Assembly: GCA_963802095.1 (NCBI GenBank)
Contig: CAWDHI010000001.1
Location: forward strand, 682,001 to 746,000
DNA from: CAVVEQ01 sp963802095
GTDB taxonomy: Bacteria > Chloroflexota > Anaerolineae > Anaerolineales > Anaerolineaceae
Direction: 5' to 3'
Length of the DNA stretch: 64,000 nt
Under the pieces are notes generated by a model, which worked only from the letters and a program-made list of their open reading frames with translations, had not been told where the DNA came from and made no database searches. Both the position numbers and the translations under genes were made by a program. This document shows positions 37,587 through 46,475 of this stretch, piece by piece; position 1 is the first letter of the stretch, and every line of letters starts with the position of its first letter.

Positions 37587-40500
37587 TTACCGTGTATCCT
37601 CCTGGGCGTTATGAACGAGGTTCAAAGCAATCACCGCCCCGAGCTGACGTTTAATGTTCACATCCTCTGGCGCAAGCTGCGCGGATTTGCGAAGTAATGC
37701 TTCTGTTCCGGTATAGTCTTTTGCTTCTTTTAACATCAAAGCGAGCTGATAGTAAGGAAGTGCCTCATCTGGACAATTCTTAATTGCTTCCTCATAAATT
37801 TTTCTTGCCCCGGCAAAATCCCGGCGATCCTTTAACATATTCGCCAACGAAAGATATGCCTCAACATTTGTAGGGTCTATGCGGATCGCTTCACTGAGGT
37901 GATCGACTGCAAGATCCAGTTGTCCGTTCTTCCCCTGGTATATGCCTATCAGCAAATGCATGTCTGAAATATCGGGATCCAACTTCAGAGCCCGGTGAGC
38001 TGAATCAACAGCTTCCAGGTTTTTTCCCAGGCTTAATTGCGACTCTGCCAATGCGCTTAGCACTTCGGGATTATCCGGCACCCTATCTGCCAGGGCTTGT
38101 AAAGATTCGTAAGATTCATTTTTCTTTCCAAGTTTCTGCAATAGAGAAGCTTTTTCCAGCAATACCGGGACGGAATTGCTGCCATTCATAATGGCACGTT
38201 CAATAACCTCCAGGCTGGCCATGGACCCTTTCCTACGGTTTGCCACCCTGGAGGCAAACAATATTGCTTTTACATTCTCTGGCTCCCTGGCCAGCGCGGA
38301 GCTCGCGAACTCCTGCGCTCTGTGTAGATCCCCCATGCTCATAGCTATTTCTCCGCATAAGATCAATGGCTCAGATTTCTTGCCTTCCAACTGTGCAGCA
38401 AACGCAGCATTATCCAATGCAGCAGGAAGATTCCCCGCGCACTCATATGCCCTGGCAAGGACAATGTAAGATTCCACCGAGTTGGGGTCAATTTTTCTGG
38501 CGCTTTCCAGTGACTCGACCGCTTTTTCAGCTTCATTGATTGCCAGGTAGTCTTTCCCAAGAGCAATCATCGGTTCCAGGTTTCCGGGTTGTAGCACGAT
38601 CACTTGTTCCCAGTGCCCAATCGCTTTTTGATAATTCCCAGCAGCTTCGTTCATCCTCGCCGCTCTTATCTGCCATTCCGGTTCTTCGGACCAAACCTTC
38701 AGACTGATATCCAAGAAATCAATTGCCCGATGCAGTTCGGCACATGTTTCCGAGCATTTGGAGGCTAATGCAGAAAACACGGGATTCTCCGGATCTAGGT
38801 CATGCGCCCGTTCTGCTGCCTTATAGCTGCTTTCCGGATTTGTTTCTATCAAGTTGATGGCCAGTTTGGCGAGAACCTGGGGATCATCCGGGAATTTCTG
38901 GGCAACCTGCAACATCGCATTAACGTTTTTGAGGTCCTTAAGTACAGAAATGAATGCGCTCGCATCATTGGAGTTTTTGGGCAGCATTGCCAGGGATTTC
39001 ACCACCCCAAGATCAGGCTTATGAACTGCATTTCCCCGGATTTCCCATCTTTTAACCATCGCAGGGTTGGTATTCCGGGAAGAACTCAAGAGTTCACGAT
39101 CGAATTCATCGAAGGCAGAACGGGATAAAAACCAATCTCCAGGTGAATGAACAACGCAACCCACCTGTTGGTAGAAGTGTTGATTTTCAGCGGCGACAAC
39201 AAGGAATACTGCTCTTCCAAGATGAGATCGCGGTGATTTTGGGAACCTTTCCTGGTACTCCTGGAAATATCTACCAGCTCTTTCCCATTGTCCCAAATCA
39301 AGTGCAGCAACTGCTTTCCAGTAGCCATCTAGTTCCCAGGTGGGATCTAGGCGAAGTTGTTTGGTCGTGACCGAATCAGGATGGTCAACATCTTTACTTA
39401 ATGCTTCTTCAAAAACTTCCTGTGCCTCTCCAAAATGTCCCGCTAGCTTTAAATATCTAGCCTTGGAGTATCTCAGGACCTGCGAGGATGGGATATTTTC
39501 CAGTGCCTTTCCAACAAGCAAGCCGGCTTCCTTGACCTGATCCCGATCCATTAATATATTTGACCTGGTTGCAATCAGCGTGGCATAGATTGCATTGATA
39601 TCGGCAAGAGCGACACCATTTTTCTGCTCACTTTTTCTATCCAAATAGTCGTCATCGGAAAAATCCAGTACTTTATCATCGGATAGTGCACTAAATGTTA
39701 AAAGAATCGATTGGAATCGTAATTCAAGATCACCAGGTTCTTCGGCAATCGCTTCATCGGCGTGGATTATCGCAGAAGGGTAATCTCCGCTTTCACGGTA
39801 ATACTGCATGAAGCGTTTGGATATCGAAGAACCCTTCACCACATCCCGCCAGGTCGTTGGTAAAAGAACTTGGTTAACTGTATCTACGGGTTTATCGCCC
39901 CCAGGATTTTTTACCAACAGATTCTTCGCCTGGGTCAGGCTTGCCAGGGCGGCTTCAGGTTTACCAACATCGCTCAGTAGGTCCGCCTGGTACACAAACA
40001 AGGAAGGATCATCCGGGTCGGCAAGGATGGCTACCTGGATATGTTCGATCCCTGGCTGCGGATTTCCGAGATTCCTGTAAATTCCAGCCAGGACCGGTCT
40101 CATTTCTATGGTCTGTTTAGGATCGAGGGCAATGCTGCGCTCCAGAAAAGCTTGCGCAAGGTTGGGATCTTCCAACTTCAAAGCGATTTTTGCGCCTTCA
40201 ATCAATTCATGTGAATTGGAACAACCCAGGTCCAGGATGGTGTTCAATTCTGCGCGACTCTTTTCGGGATCGCCCATGATGAATTCAATCCCTGCCATCT
40301 TTAAAAGCAACCTGGTATTTTCCGGATCAAGTTTCTTGGTTGTTGATAATGCCTCGAAAGCTTCCCGGTAATCGCCATTCTTTTGCATCTGGTCTGCGTA
40401 CCAGTTCAGTGTAACTGGATCTTCCGGTTTCAGGCGTAGAACTTGCCTTGCAACCGCATTCGAATCAGGAATTAAATGAGCAGCTGCATACGCATCCGAA

Positions 40501-41342
40501 AGGTTGCGGAGAATCAAATCCGAATCGGGTTTTAATATTGAAGCTTCCCTTAAAGCGGTCAACGCCATATCCGATTTTTCAAGGACAAGTGCGGCTATGG
40601 CGAGACCCACTCGGTTACGCCATAACCATCCTTCTTCTTTCAGATTCGTATCGTTTATTGTTTCCTGGTAAAGATCTAACGCGTTTTGGGGTTCTCCGTT
40701 GGAAATAAACGCTTCAGCCAGCAGAATTTTGGTCCGGAAATCCACACTTTCCAATTTGGAAGCTCTTTGCAACGCAGGTATGATCTGATCGATCTTTTCA
40801 GGTGGGAGAGCTTCCCTTTGTCCTAGAATAAAGCTACCTTCTTCACCAAAAGCGATCGCAGCATATTCAACAAACCAGTCCAGGTTTTCTGGTACCGATT
40901 GAAGCGCGATATCAAACACCTGGAGGGCTTTTGCAACTTCCCCGGATTCAGCAAGGATCTTCGCGTGCAAATATGCGAGTTGATGATCCCCGGGCCACTT
41001 TTCCCTGGCTGTCTCCACAACACCGCGAGCATCAACGCTATGTCCAAGCCCATCGAGAGTTACTGCCAGGCCTATCATCACAGGTAATGTATCCGGAGCG
41101 TGTTTGGCAGCTTTTCGTAGGTAAGGTAAGGCTTCGGTTTGGTTACCTGCGTCGATGCAGGCTTTTGCCAGCGCGAAGTTGGTTTCCACCGAATTCGGTG
41201 CGGCGATCACTGCAGACCGAAGCGTTTCCAGCGCTTTATCATTTTCACCCTTTTTATTTAACGCCTCAGCCAGCCATAACCAGGATTTTGCTCTTCCAGG
41301 TTCCAGGTTAGTGGATTTCCTTAAGCTTCTCGATAGCCTCAT
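37587..41342 (-). CDS. Giant TPR-repeat protein, C-terminal part (frame broken from the upstream part)
   Basis: About 1,250 residues made almost wholly of degenerate 34-residue TPR units, e.g. AKSWLWLAEALNKKGENDKALETL at the start and VEAYLSLANMLKDRRDFAGARKIYEEAI near the end. Such solenoids bind partner proteins. If translated separately, ATG 41342 (GGAG 6 nt upstream) is the likely start, overlapping the previous stop by 35 nt. However, joining the two frames by skipping one base at about 41308-41312 restores an exact 34-residue repeat, so the original gene was probably one of about 1,780 codons (37587-42930). The stop is 2 nt before the C25-like peptidase, suggesting TPR scaffold and peptidase act together. 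Confidence 0.75.
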   Translation of the reverse strand: MRLSRSLRKSTNLEPGRAKSWLWLAEALNKKGENDKALETLRSAVIAAPNSVETNFALAKACIDAGNQTEALPYLRKAAKHAPDTLPVMIGLAVTLDGLGHSVDARGVVETAREKWPGDHQLAYLHAKILAESGEVAKALQVFDIALQSVPENLDWFVEYAAIAFGEEGSFILGQREALPPEKIDQIIPALQRASKLESVDFRTKILLAEAFISNGEPQNALDLYQETINDTNLKEEGWLWRNRVGLAIAALVLEKSDMALTALREASILKPDSDLILRNLSDAYAAAHLIPDSNAVARQVLRLKPEDPVTLNWYADQMQKNGDYREAFEALSTTKKLDPENTRLLLKMAGIEFIMGDPEKSRAELNTILDLGCSNSHELIEGAKIALKLEDPNLAQAFLERSIALDPKQTIEMRPVLAGIYRNLGNPQPGIEHIQVAILADPDDPSLFVYQADLLSDVGKPEAALASLTQAKNLLVKNPGGDKPVDTVNQVLLPTTWRDVVKGSSISKRFMQYYRESGDYPSAIIHADEAIAEEPGDLELRFQSILLTFSALSDDKVLDFSDDDYLDRKSEQKNGVALADINAIYATLIATRSNILMDRDQVKEAGLLVGKALENIPSSQVLRYSKARYLKLAGHFGEAQEVFEEALSKDVDHPDSVTTKQLRLDPTWELDGYWKAVAALDLGQWERAGRYFQEYQERFPKSPRSHLGRAVFLVVAAENQHFYQQVGCVVHSPGDWFLSRSAFDEFDRELLSSSRNTNPAMVKRWEIRGNAVHKPDLGVVKSLAMLPKNSNDASAFISVLKDLKNVNAMLQVAQKFPDDPQVLAKLAINLIETNPESSYKAAERAHDLDPENPVFSALASKCSETCAELHRAIDFLDISLKVWSEEPEWQIRAARMNEAAGNYQKAIGHWEQVIVLQPGNLEPMIALGKDYLAINEAEKAVESLESARKIDPNSVESYIVLARAYECAGNLPAALDNAAFAAQLEGKKSEPLILCGEIAMSMGDLHRAQEFASSALAREPENVKAILFASRVANRRKGSMASLEVIERAIMNGSNSVPVLLEKASLLQKLGKKNESYESLQALADRVPDNPEVLSALAESQLSLGKNLEAVDSAHRALKLDPDISDMHLLIGIYQGKNGQLDLAVDHLSEAIRIDPTNVEAYLSLANMLKDRRDFAGARKIYEEAIKNCPDEALPYYQLALMLKEAKDYTGTEALLRKSAQLAPEDVNIKRQLGAVIALNLVHNAQEDTR

Positions 41343-42930
41343 CGAGGTCTCCATTTTCAAGCAATGCCTTGCCCAGGTAAGCCAAGGCGAGATCATTGCT
41401 CGGTTCTGCAGCCAAAACTGCATTACAGGCGTCCAAAGCTTTTTCGATACTCCCGGCTTGTATCGCCGTATCTGCCATCGACAACCAATCATTTATCTCT
41501 GGTTGATCATTTAGTGTGAGAAGTTTCTGGCGTTCTTCCAGGGCATGAGCGAAATCGCCAGTGATCTGATATTTTTCAGCCAGATTACGACGCCATTTGA
41601 TATCTTCCGGATCGAAAAGCACTAGGAGTCCTGCGTATTCCACCGCTTTGTTGGGATCACCCATCTTTCCAGCTAATTCGCTGGCAGTGGAGATCAAACC
41701 TGTATCAGCCGGTCGCAGGGTGATGAACCCTTCAGCGCAAGCGAATGCTTCCGGGTACAAAGCGAGGTCTGATAATTTTCGAATGATTTCGATAGGCTGC
41801 CATCCCAGTGCATACCTGGGGAAAATGGAATCGGGATCCGAATAGATCAATTCCGCTAGCTTTTTCGCGGCCGATTTCACAATCTCAATGCGCTTCTGGG
41901 ATTCCTCTTTGAGCGCACCGGTCTTCATGATTTGCGCTACAGGATTTTCTTCATCCAGGTTTTGATTCGGGAAAACATTATCCCCAGATCCATCGGGATC
42001 GATCCATTCCCGTTGTTGATCCAAATCTCGAATCCAGGATTTCAATCCTTCGGATGCTGAATCTAGAAGTACTCGCGCCTCATCGGTATTCTCCGCGAGC
42101 TGTTCTAATTCAGCCAGGTATTGTGTTTCCATCACCCGGTTGGCATATTGATCACCTTTGAAGATCGCTGTATCAGATGGTTTTTGACCCTTGCTGGTTT
42201 CATTCTTTCGGTCATCCAAGATGCGGCTGGCAAGTTCGACGACGATTTTTTTCTTACCAGATCGATTCAGATCGATCAGCCATCCCACCTGTATTCCAAG
42301 GGGAACCCGGGAGAGCAAACCATAAAGGGTGTCTACTTGGGTTTCTTGTGGCGCGGGATCAGATAAGATGATGTGTGAGATCCATTCAATCCGGATTTTT
42401 GAACCCTGTTTTGGTAACAGGATATCAAGCAGCTCATTGGGATCTGGAAGCATCCCAAAGAAAGCAGTCAGCGGAGTTCGCCAAACCTGGTATGTGTTTT
42501 TATATTCTCCAGCAGATGGCGGAAGTATGCTCTCCACGATTGCTTCGAGAGAGCCGGTAGCGGCAGCTCTCTCCCGCATCCCCAGCGCGATCAAGCCTGC
42601 CTGGGATAAAGTCGCAGGGATCTGCCTTGCTCCAATTGTCTCCTCGAACTTGGAAGTAGCAAGCAACCCCAGAGCAGAATCAGAAAGTGGATTCAAACCA
42701 GCTTGCAGAATAGTCAGTGAAACTTCTACACCCAAACCCAAAATTGCAAGGTTTGCCGGGGACCAGACGGTAGGATCAGTCTTGGCCTTTTTCAGGACTT
42801 TCGCGAGGAATACATCATCATGCAAGGATTGCCACACGAGCGGATCCTGCCGCAAGGCAGAGATCAGATTGCTGGATTCCTCGGTTGGTAATGCCCCCCG
42901 TAGTGTTGTGATCAGATCAGCAGCAAGCAT
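41308..42930 (-). CDS. TPR-repeat protein, N-terminal part of the giant TPR gene
   Basis: A 540-aa frame from ATG 42930 (AGGAG 6 nt upstream) to a TAA at 41308. The first ~350 residues are helical without a family I recognise (ADLITTLRGALPTEESSN; LLSRVPLGIQVGWLIDLNRS). TPR units begin around residue 360 and run into the stop: AYLGKALLENGDLDEAIEKL ends the frame in mid-repeat. The repeat continues in the next frame, so this is most likely the N-terminal third of one large protein rather than a separate gene. It lies 31 nt after the small membrane protein gene and belongs to the same sigma-54-driven operon. Confidence 0.75.
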   Translation of the reverse strand: MLAADLITTLRGALPTEESSNLISALRQDPLVWQSLHDDVFLAKVLKKAKTDPTVWSPANLAILGLGVEVSLTILQAGLNPLSDSALGLLATSKFEETIGARQIPATLSQAGLIALGMRERAAATGSLEAIVESILPPSAGEYKNTYQVWRTPLTAFFGMLPDPNELLDILLPKQGSKIRIEWISHIILSDPAPQETQVDTLYGLLSRVPLGIQVGWLIDLNRSGKKKIVVELASRILDDRKNETSKGQKPSDTAIFKGDQYANRVMETQYLAELEQLAENTDEARVLLDSASEGLKSWIRDLDQQREWIDPDGSGDNVFPNQNLDEENPVAQIMKTGALKEESQKRIEIVKSAAKKLAELIYSDPDSIFPRYALGWQPIEIIRKLSDLALYPEAFACAEGFITLRPADTGLISTASELAGKMGDPNKAVEYAGLLVLFDPEDIKWRRNLAEKYQITGDFAHALEERQKLLTLNDQPEINDWLSMADTAIQAGSIEKALDACNAVLAAEPSNDLALAYLGKALLENGDLDEAIEKLKEIH

Positions 42931-42961
42931 TTTGGCTCCTGAAAATGGCCAGATTTTTTTC

Positions 42962-43291
42962 TCAAGGCAGGTTGATTTTGGTAATCAATGCATATGCCGC
43001 ACCAAAAAGAGCCAGACCTACAAAAATCAAAAACATTCCCAATCCTGCGGAGGTTTTCGTAAGGCCGTTTAGACTGTCGATCAATGTGGATGCGTTGCCA
43101 ACCAAACCGGAAACATCATCAGTGATCCCCTTCTGAGCCAGTTTGGCCGTCTGGGTTGCCAGGGAACGGACATCTCCAGCCACCACCTTAGCGACAATAA
43201 TGTATACTCCGATACCGAACGTGATGACTCCCATGAGCATCATTAATGCAGCCATGGTTAGTAAGAAGTCATTTACGGTCATTTCGATCAT
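42962..43291 (-). CDS. Small two-helix membrane protein, first gene of the sigma-54-driven operon
   Basis: A 109-aa protein I do not recognise. Two hydrophobic helices are evident: residues about 8-37 (FLLTMAALMMLMGVITFGIG and on) and about 82-103 (GLGMFLIFVGLALFGAAYAL). Between them is a 45-residue amphipathic stretch with regular heptad-like spacing (DVRSLATQTAKLAQKGI; ASTLIDSLNGLTKTSAG). No enzyme motif. The ATG at 43291 has AGGAGG upstream, but that site lies in a perfect inverted repeat. A -24/-12 promoter lies 38 nt before the start. It heads the TPR/C25-peptidase operon; it could be a membrane anchor, a pore-forming effector or a protease substrate, none of which is proven. Confidence 0.75.
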   Translation of the reverse strand: MIEMTVNDFLLTMAALMMLMGVITFGIGVYIIVAKVVAGDVRSLATQTAKLAQKGITDDVSGLVGNASTLIDSLNGLTKTSAGLGMFLIFVGLALFGAAYALITKINLP

Positions 43292-43297
43292 ACAAAA

Positions 43298-43323
43298 ACC
43301 TCCTGAGTGTTATCTCAGGAGGT
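43298..43323 (-). promoter_or_regulatory. Hairpin covering the ribosome binding site of the small membrane protein gene
   Basis: A perfect 10-bp inverted repeat, ACCTCCTGAG / CTCAGGAGGT with a 6-nt loop. The 3' arm contains the AGGAGG ribosome site for ATG 43291. The predicted start of the sigma-54 transcript (about 43318) falls inside the 5' arm, so a transcript from that promoter would keep only about 5 bp of stem, while read-through RNA would carry all 10. Confidence 0.65.
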
Positions 43324-43328
43324 AATGT

Positions 43329-43345
43329 TGCAAGGATTATGCCAG
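43329..43345 (-). promoter_or_regulatory. Sigma-54 (-24/-12) promoter of the TPR/C25-peptidase operon
   Basis: CTGGCATAATCCTTGCA on the minus strand: TGGCA and TTGCA elements with the exact sigma-54 spacing (GG-to-GC 10 nt). It lies 15 nt past the activator gene stop and 38 nt before ATG 43291. Predicted start of transcription is about 43318. Confidence 0.75.
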
Positions 43346-43359
43346 CTCTTTTTACCAGG

Positions 43360-44529
43360 TCATAATCGGGATATATCCAGCGGCAAATCACCCAGTTCAA
43401 TCGTTTCAGTGTCGCAGAAAAGGGTTGCTCGTTCCATGGCATTGCTTAGTTCACGAATATTACCCGGCCAATTATAGACTTTCAAAGCCTGCAAAGCCTT
43501 AGGTGATATTCCGAGGATGTTTTTACCGAGTTTCATATTGAAATTTCGGATGAAGTATCCAACCAGATCAGGGATATCTTCTTTTCTATCCCGTAACGAT
43601 GGTAAGTTTAGATCTACTACTTTTAATCTGAAGTAAAGATCTTCCCGGAAATCTCCTTTCTTCATCATTGTTTTTAAATCCCGATTTGAAGCGGCAAGGA
43701 CTTGAACATCAACTCGGATCAAAGTGGTTCCCCCTACCCTTCGAAAGGCGTTCTCCTCTATTACCCGCAATAATTTCGCCTGTGTGTCCAATGGCATGGA
43801 GGAAATCTCATCGAGGAACAGAATCCCGTTATCAGCCACTTCCATCAGACCGGGTTTGCGTTTATCGGCTCCAGTGAATGCTCCCTGTTCATAGCCAAAT
43901 AGTTCGGATTCCAACATGGTATTTTGAATGGCTGCACAATTCAACGCAATGAACGGTTTTCCTGATCGAGGCCCGGAAGAATGGATAAACCTGGCAAGGA
44001 CTTCCTTGCCGGTGCCGGTTTCTCCAGTCACCAACACCGAAACGGAAGCGTTTGCCGCCCGCTTAGACTGTTCAATTACAGAGAGCATCGAAGGGTTATG
44101 GCCAAGGACAAATCCAAGATTTTCGGATTGCGATTTTCTAAGGTGGGCAAGCTCCCGCCGTAAGGATACGGTTTCACACGCGCGCTGTAGGGATAGCTCT
44201 AAGTTAGTAAGATCGACCGGTTTGGTTAAAAAATCGTGAGCCCCGTTCCGCATGGCTTCAACCGCCATTTGGATATCACCAAATGCCGTAATAATGATTA
44301 CCGGAGGACGCACAGCCAGGTTCGCGGTTTCCTGAAGCAAATTTGGTCCATAACCATCCGGAAGTTGAACATCTAGAAGAATTACATCACCCATCCCTTT
44401 TTGGATAGCTTCCCGTGCTTTCTTTAAGTTTTCCGCTTCAATTACTTCATATTTTTTTGAAGTCAGGAAATCGCCAATATTTTTACGCGCGTTTTCTTCA
44501 TCATCCACGATCAAGATACTGTAACTCAT
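43360..44529 (-). CDS. NtrC-type sigma-54 response regulator lacking a DNA-binding domain
   Basis: A 389-aa activator. Receiver domain: acidic pair D9/D10, phosphoacceptor D53 (ILLDVQLPDG), K103 (LTKPVD). AAA+ domain: Walker A GETGTGKE (169-176), the sigma-54 contact loop GAFTGA (216-221), Walker B GILFLDE (235-241), arginine-finger region FREDLYFRL, then WPGNIRELSNAMERA. The protein stops about 25 residues later (DLPLDISRL), where NtrC relatives continue into a Fis-type helix-turn-helix. So it has no DNA-binding domain, like FlgR of Helicobacter, and must act from solution. It overlaps the kinase gene by 4 nt. Confidence 0.92.
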   Translation of the reverse strand: MSYSILIVDDEENARKNIGDFLTSKKYEVIEAENLKKAREAIQKGMGDVILLDVQLPDGYGPNLLQETANLAVRPPVIIITAFGDIQMAVEAMRNGAHDFLTKPVDLTNLELSLQRACETVSLRRELAHLRKSQSENLGFVLGHNPSMLSVIEQSKRAANASVSVLVTGETGTGKEVLARFIHSSGPRSGKPFIALNCAAIQNTMLESELFGYEQGAFTGADKRKPGLMEVADNGILFLDEISSMPLDTQAKLLRVIEENAFRRVGGTTLIRVDVQVLAASNRDLKTMMKKGDFREDLYFRLKVVDLNLPSLRDRKEDIPDLVGYFIRNFNMKLGKNILGISPKALQALKVYNWPGNIRELSNAMERATLFCDTETIELGDLPLDISRL

Positions 44530-46475
44530 CGCTCTTCTCCATTATAAACTGGTAAAGTAACCCGAAATACCGTCCCACCTGGGAATGATTCCACGTCAAT
44601 ATTTCCCCGGTGGGCGATAACAATTCTTTTAATTATTGCCAACCCCAATCCGGTCCCGTTCGATTTTGTGGTCACAAAAGGTTCAAATATCTTGGCCTTA
44701 ATCTCATCCGGAATCCCGGGTCCGGTGTCACTAATCTTAATTTCCACCATTCCCTCAACGCCTGGGGTGTGGGTCTGCTCCAATTTTATCGCAAGTGTGC
44801 CACCGTTTTTTTCCATCGCTTCTACCGCATTGCTGATCAGGTTGGTGAAAACCTGCTCGAGGGATCGCCAATCCCCTTCCACTTTGGGGATCTCCTGGTT
44901 TGGCTGAAAATATGAGGTGACATTTACCTTGGCCATGCGAGGGTACCAACGCCCGATCATCTGTGAAAGCATAAGGTTTAGATCGACGGCGGTGAGGTGG
45001 CGCGGAACAGGTCTTGAGAAAGCCAGAACTGATTCCATCAGAGAATTCAGCCTAAGACAGTCGTTTTGGATCCGATCCACCACATCCTTATTGCGGTCAT
45101 CAGGTTCAATTCGGGAAGCAATCAATTGAATACCGGTTGAAATATTATTGATCGGGTTTCGCACTTCATGGGCAAATACGTTGGTGAAATCTCCAAGCAA
45201 GGCACGATGTTCAAGCTGTTGGGTCCGCGCCTGAATTTGTTCATGCTCGCTTACATCGGTTAAAAAACAAATGACTGCCGTAAGGACACCTTCTTTTTGA
45301 ACTGGAATAATTTGCATGGATGTGGGGAAGGATTGCCCATTCCGTCGATTGAGCGTAATGTTGCCCATATTCAAAGTGGGAATGTTCTGCAATGCGGTTT
45401 CAAAAGCAGGTATCAGGCGCTCTGAGCCGATAAGGATATTATCCACAGGTTGGCCAATAACCTCTGAGTTCGAATATCCAAGCATCCATTCCGCGGCCGG
45501 ATTGATTTCTATAACACTTAGGTCTGGTTTGAGAACAATGATCCCTTCTCTCGCGTGTTCGATACCCTGGCAATAAATATCGAGCAGCTTCTGTTGACGA
45601 AGGATAGTCTCCTGGAAATTCTTTGCCTTTAGGTATTGTTGGATCCCGGATCCAATGGAATTCGCCAGCAATTTCAGGATGGGGATTAAGTATCCAATCG
45701 GTTCCCGGACGTAATCGCCCGCAACGACCAGACCGGATAACGCCCCTTTATCCCCGATTGGTACAGAAGCAATATAAAGAAGGCTCTCCGATCTTCCCTT
45801 TTGGTGTAACTCAGTGAGGACTTTCTTCGCCGGAGTCCAGAGGAACGGTTCGTTCAGACGTATTAGATCGTTGGAAGGGAGTTTATCGGGAAAAATGGAA
45901 CGATTCTCTCTTGTTTTAATTTTTATTAATTCCGGGGTCCCTGATCCTGCCTGGTAGAGACAAACCACATTGGTCCGAAGAATATTCTCCAAAAGTTGCA
46001 GTTTTCGTTCAAGACTGAGGTCAATGCTCTCCAATCTATCCGAAAACATTAATTCGGCCGCAGCCTGCAGGATCATTTCGGTCTCCCCGAATACAGTTTC
46101 TCCAGAATCATCTCCTGGAGAAAGCAGTACCAGCACCCATCCGTTATTGCCCTCTAATACGACTACCCTTGCCTTAATGGTGATCGCTGAACGTTTGCTT
46201 CGATTGATTGTCAGAAAATGGTCACCCCCCGATGCGAAGATCCGATTGATCGGTTTATTGAACAAGACTTCGTATGGCTTTCCAAGAAGATCTGGATTTG
46301 CGAAAGCAGTTAATTTGAGCACGCCACTATTGACAGAAGCGATCAATTCTTTCTGTGTGGATAGCAGCACAGCTGGGGTAGGGATGAATTGAAGCAAAGC
46401 ACCAAATTCGCTCAAACCTGGTGCTTTGCCTCGAAAGATCCCATCAAAGATCGCGCGTGAAGGCGCGGTATTCAT
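44526..46475 (-). CDS. Soluble PAS/GAF sensor histidine kinase
   Basis: Partner kinase of the NtrC-type activator, 649 aa. Order: a PAS-like domain (about 25-120), a GAF-like region (about 145-290), a second PAS (about 310-410; IVLKPDLSVIEINPAAEWMLGY), the HisKA H-box with His in FAHEVRNPINNISTG, then the ATPase domain with N-box NLISNAVEAMEKNGG, ISDTGPGIPDEIK and GTGLGLAIIKRI. No transmembrane segment is seen, so it senses a cytoplasmic signal. ATG 46475 shares one base with the rpoN stop (TGATG), so the three genes are coupled. The ligand is unknown; the tandem PAS/GAF suggests redox, a small molecule or a cofactor. Confidence 0.92.
   Translation of the reverse strand: MNTAPSRAIFDGIFRGKAPGLSEFGALLQFIPTPAVLLSTQKELIASVNSGVLKLTAFANPDLLGKPYEVLFNKPINRIFASGGDHFLTINRSKRSAITIKARVVVLEGNNGWVLVLLSPGDDSGETVFGETEMILQAAAELMFSDRLESIDLSLERKLQLLENILRTNVVCLYQAGSGTPELIKIKTRENRSIFPDKLPSNDLIRLNEPFLWTPAKKVLTELHQKGRSESLLYIASVPIGDKGALSGLVVAGDYVREPIGYLIPILKLLANSIGSGIQQYLKAKNFQETILRQQKLLDIYCQGIEHAREGIIVLKPDLSVIEINPAAEWMLGYSNSEVIGQPVDNILIGSERLIPAFETALQNIPTLNMGNITLNRRNGQSFPTSMQIIPVQKEGVLTAVICFLTDVSEHEQIQARTQQLEHRALLGDFTNVFAHEVRNPINNISTGIQLIASRIEPDDRNKDVVDRIQNDCLRLNSLMESVLAFSRPVPRHLTAVDLNLMLSQMIGRWYPRMAKVNVTSYFQPNQEIPKVEGDWRSLEQVFTNLISNAVEAMEKNGGTLAIKLEQTHTPGVEGMVEIKISDTGPGIPDEIKAKIFEPFVTTKSNGTGLGLAIIKRIVIAHRGNIDVESFPGGTVFRVTLPVYNGEER

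Noticed and set aside
41343..41492. N-terminal 50 residues of the longer frame before the TPR C-terminal part
   Set aside because: They are out-of-frame reading of the upstream TPR part and have no TPR pattern; the protein-like sequence starts near the frame break.
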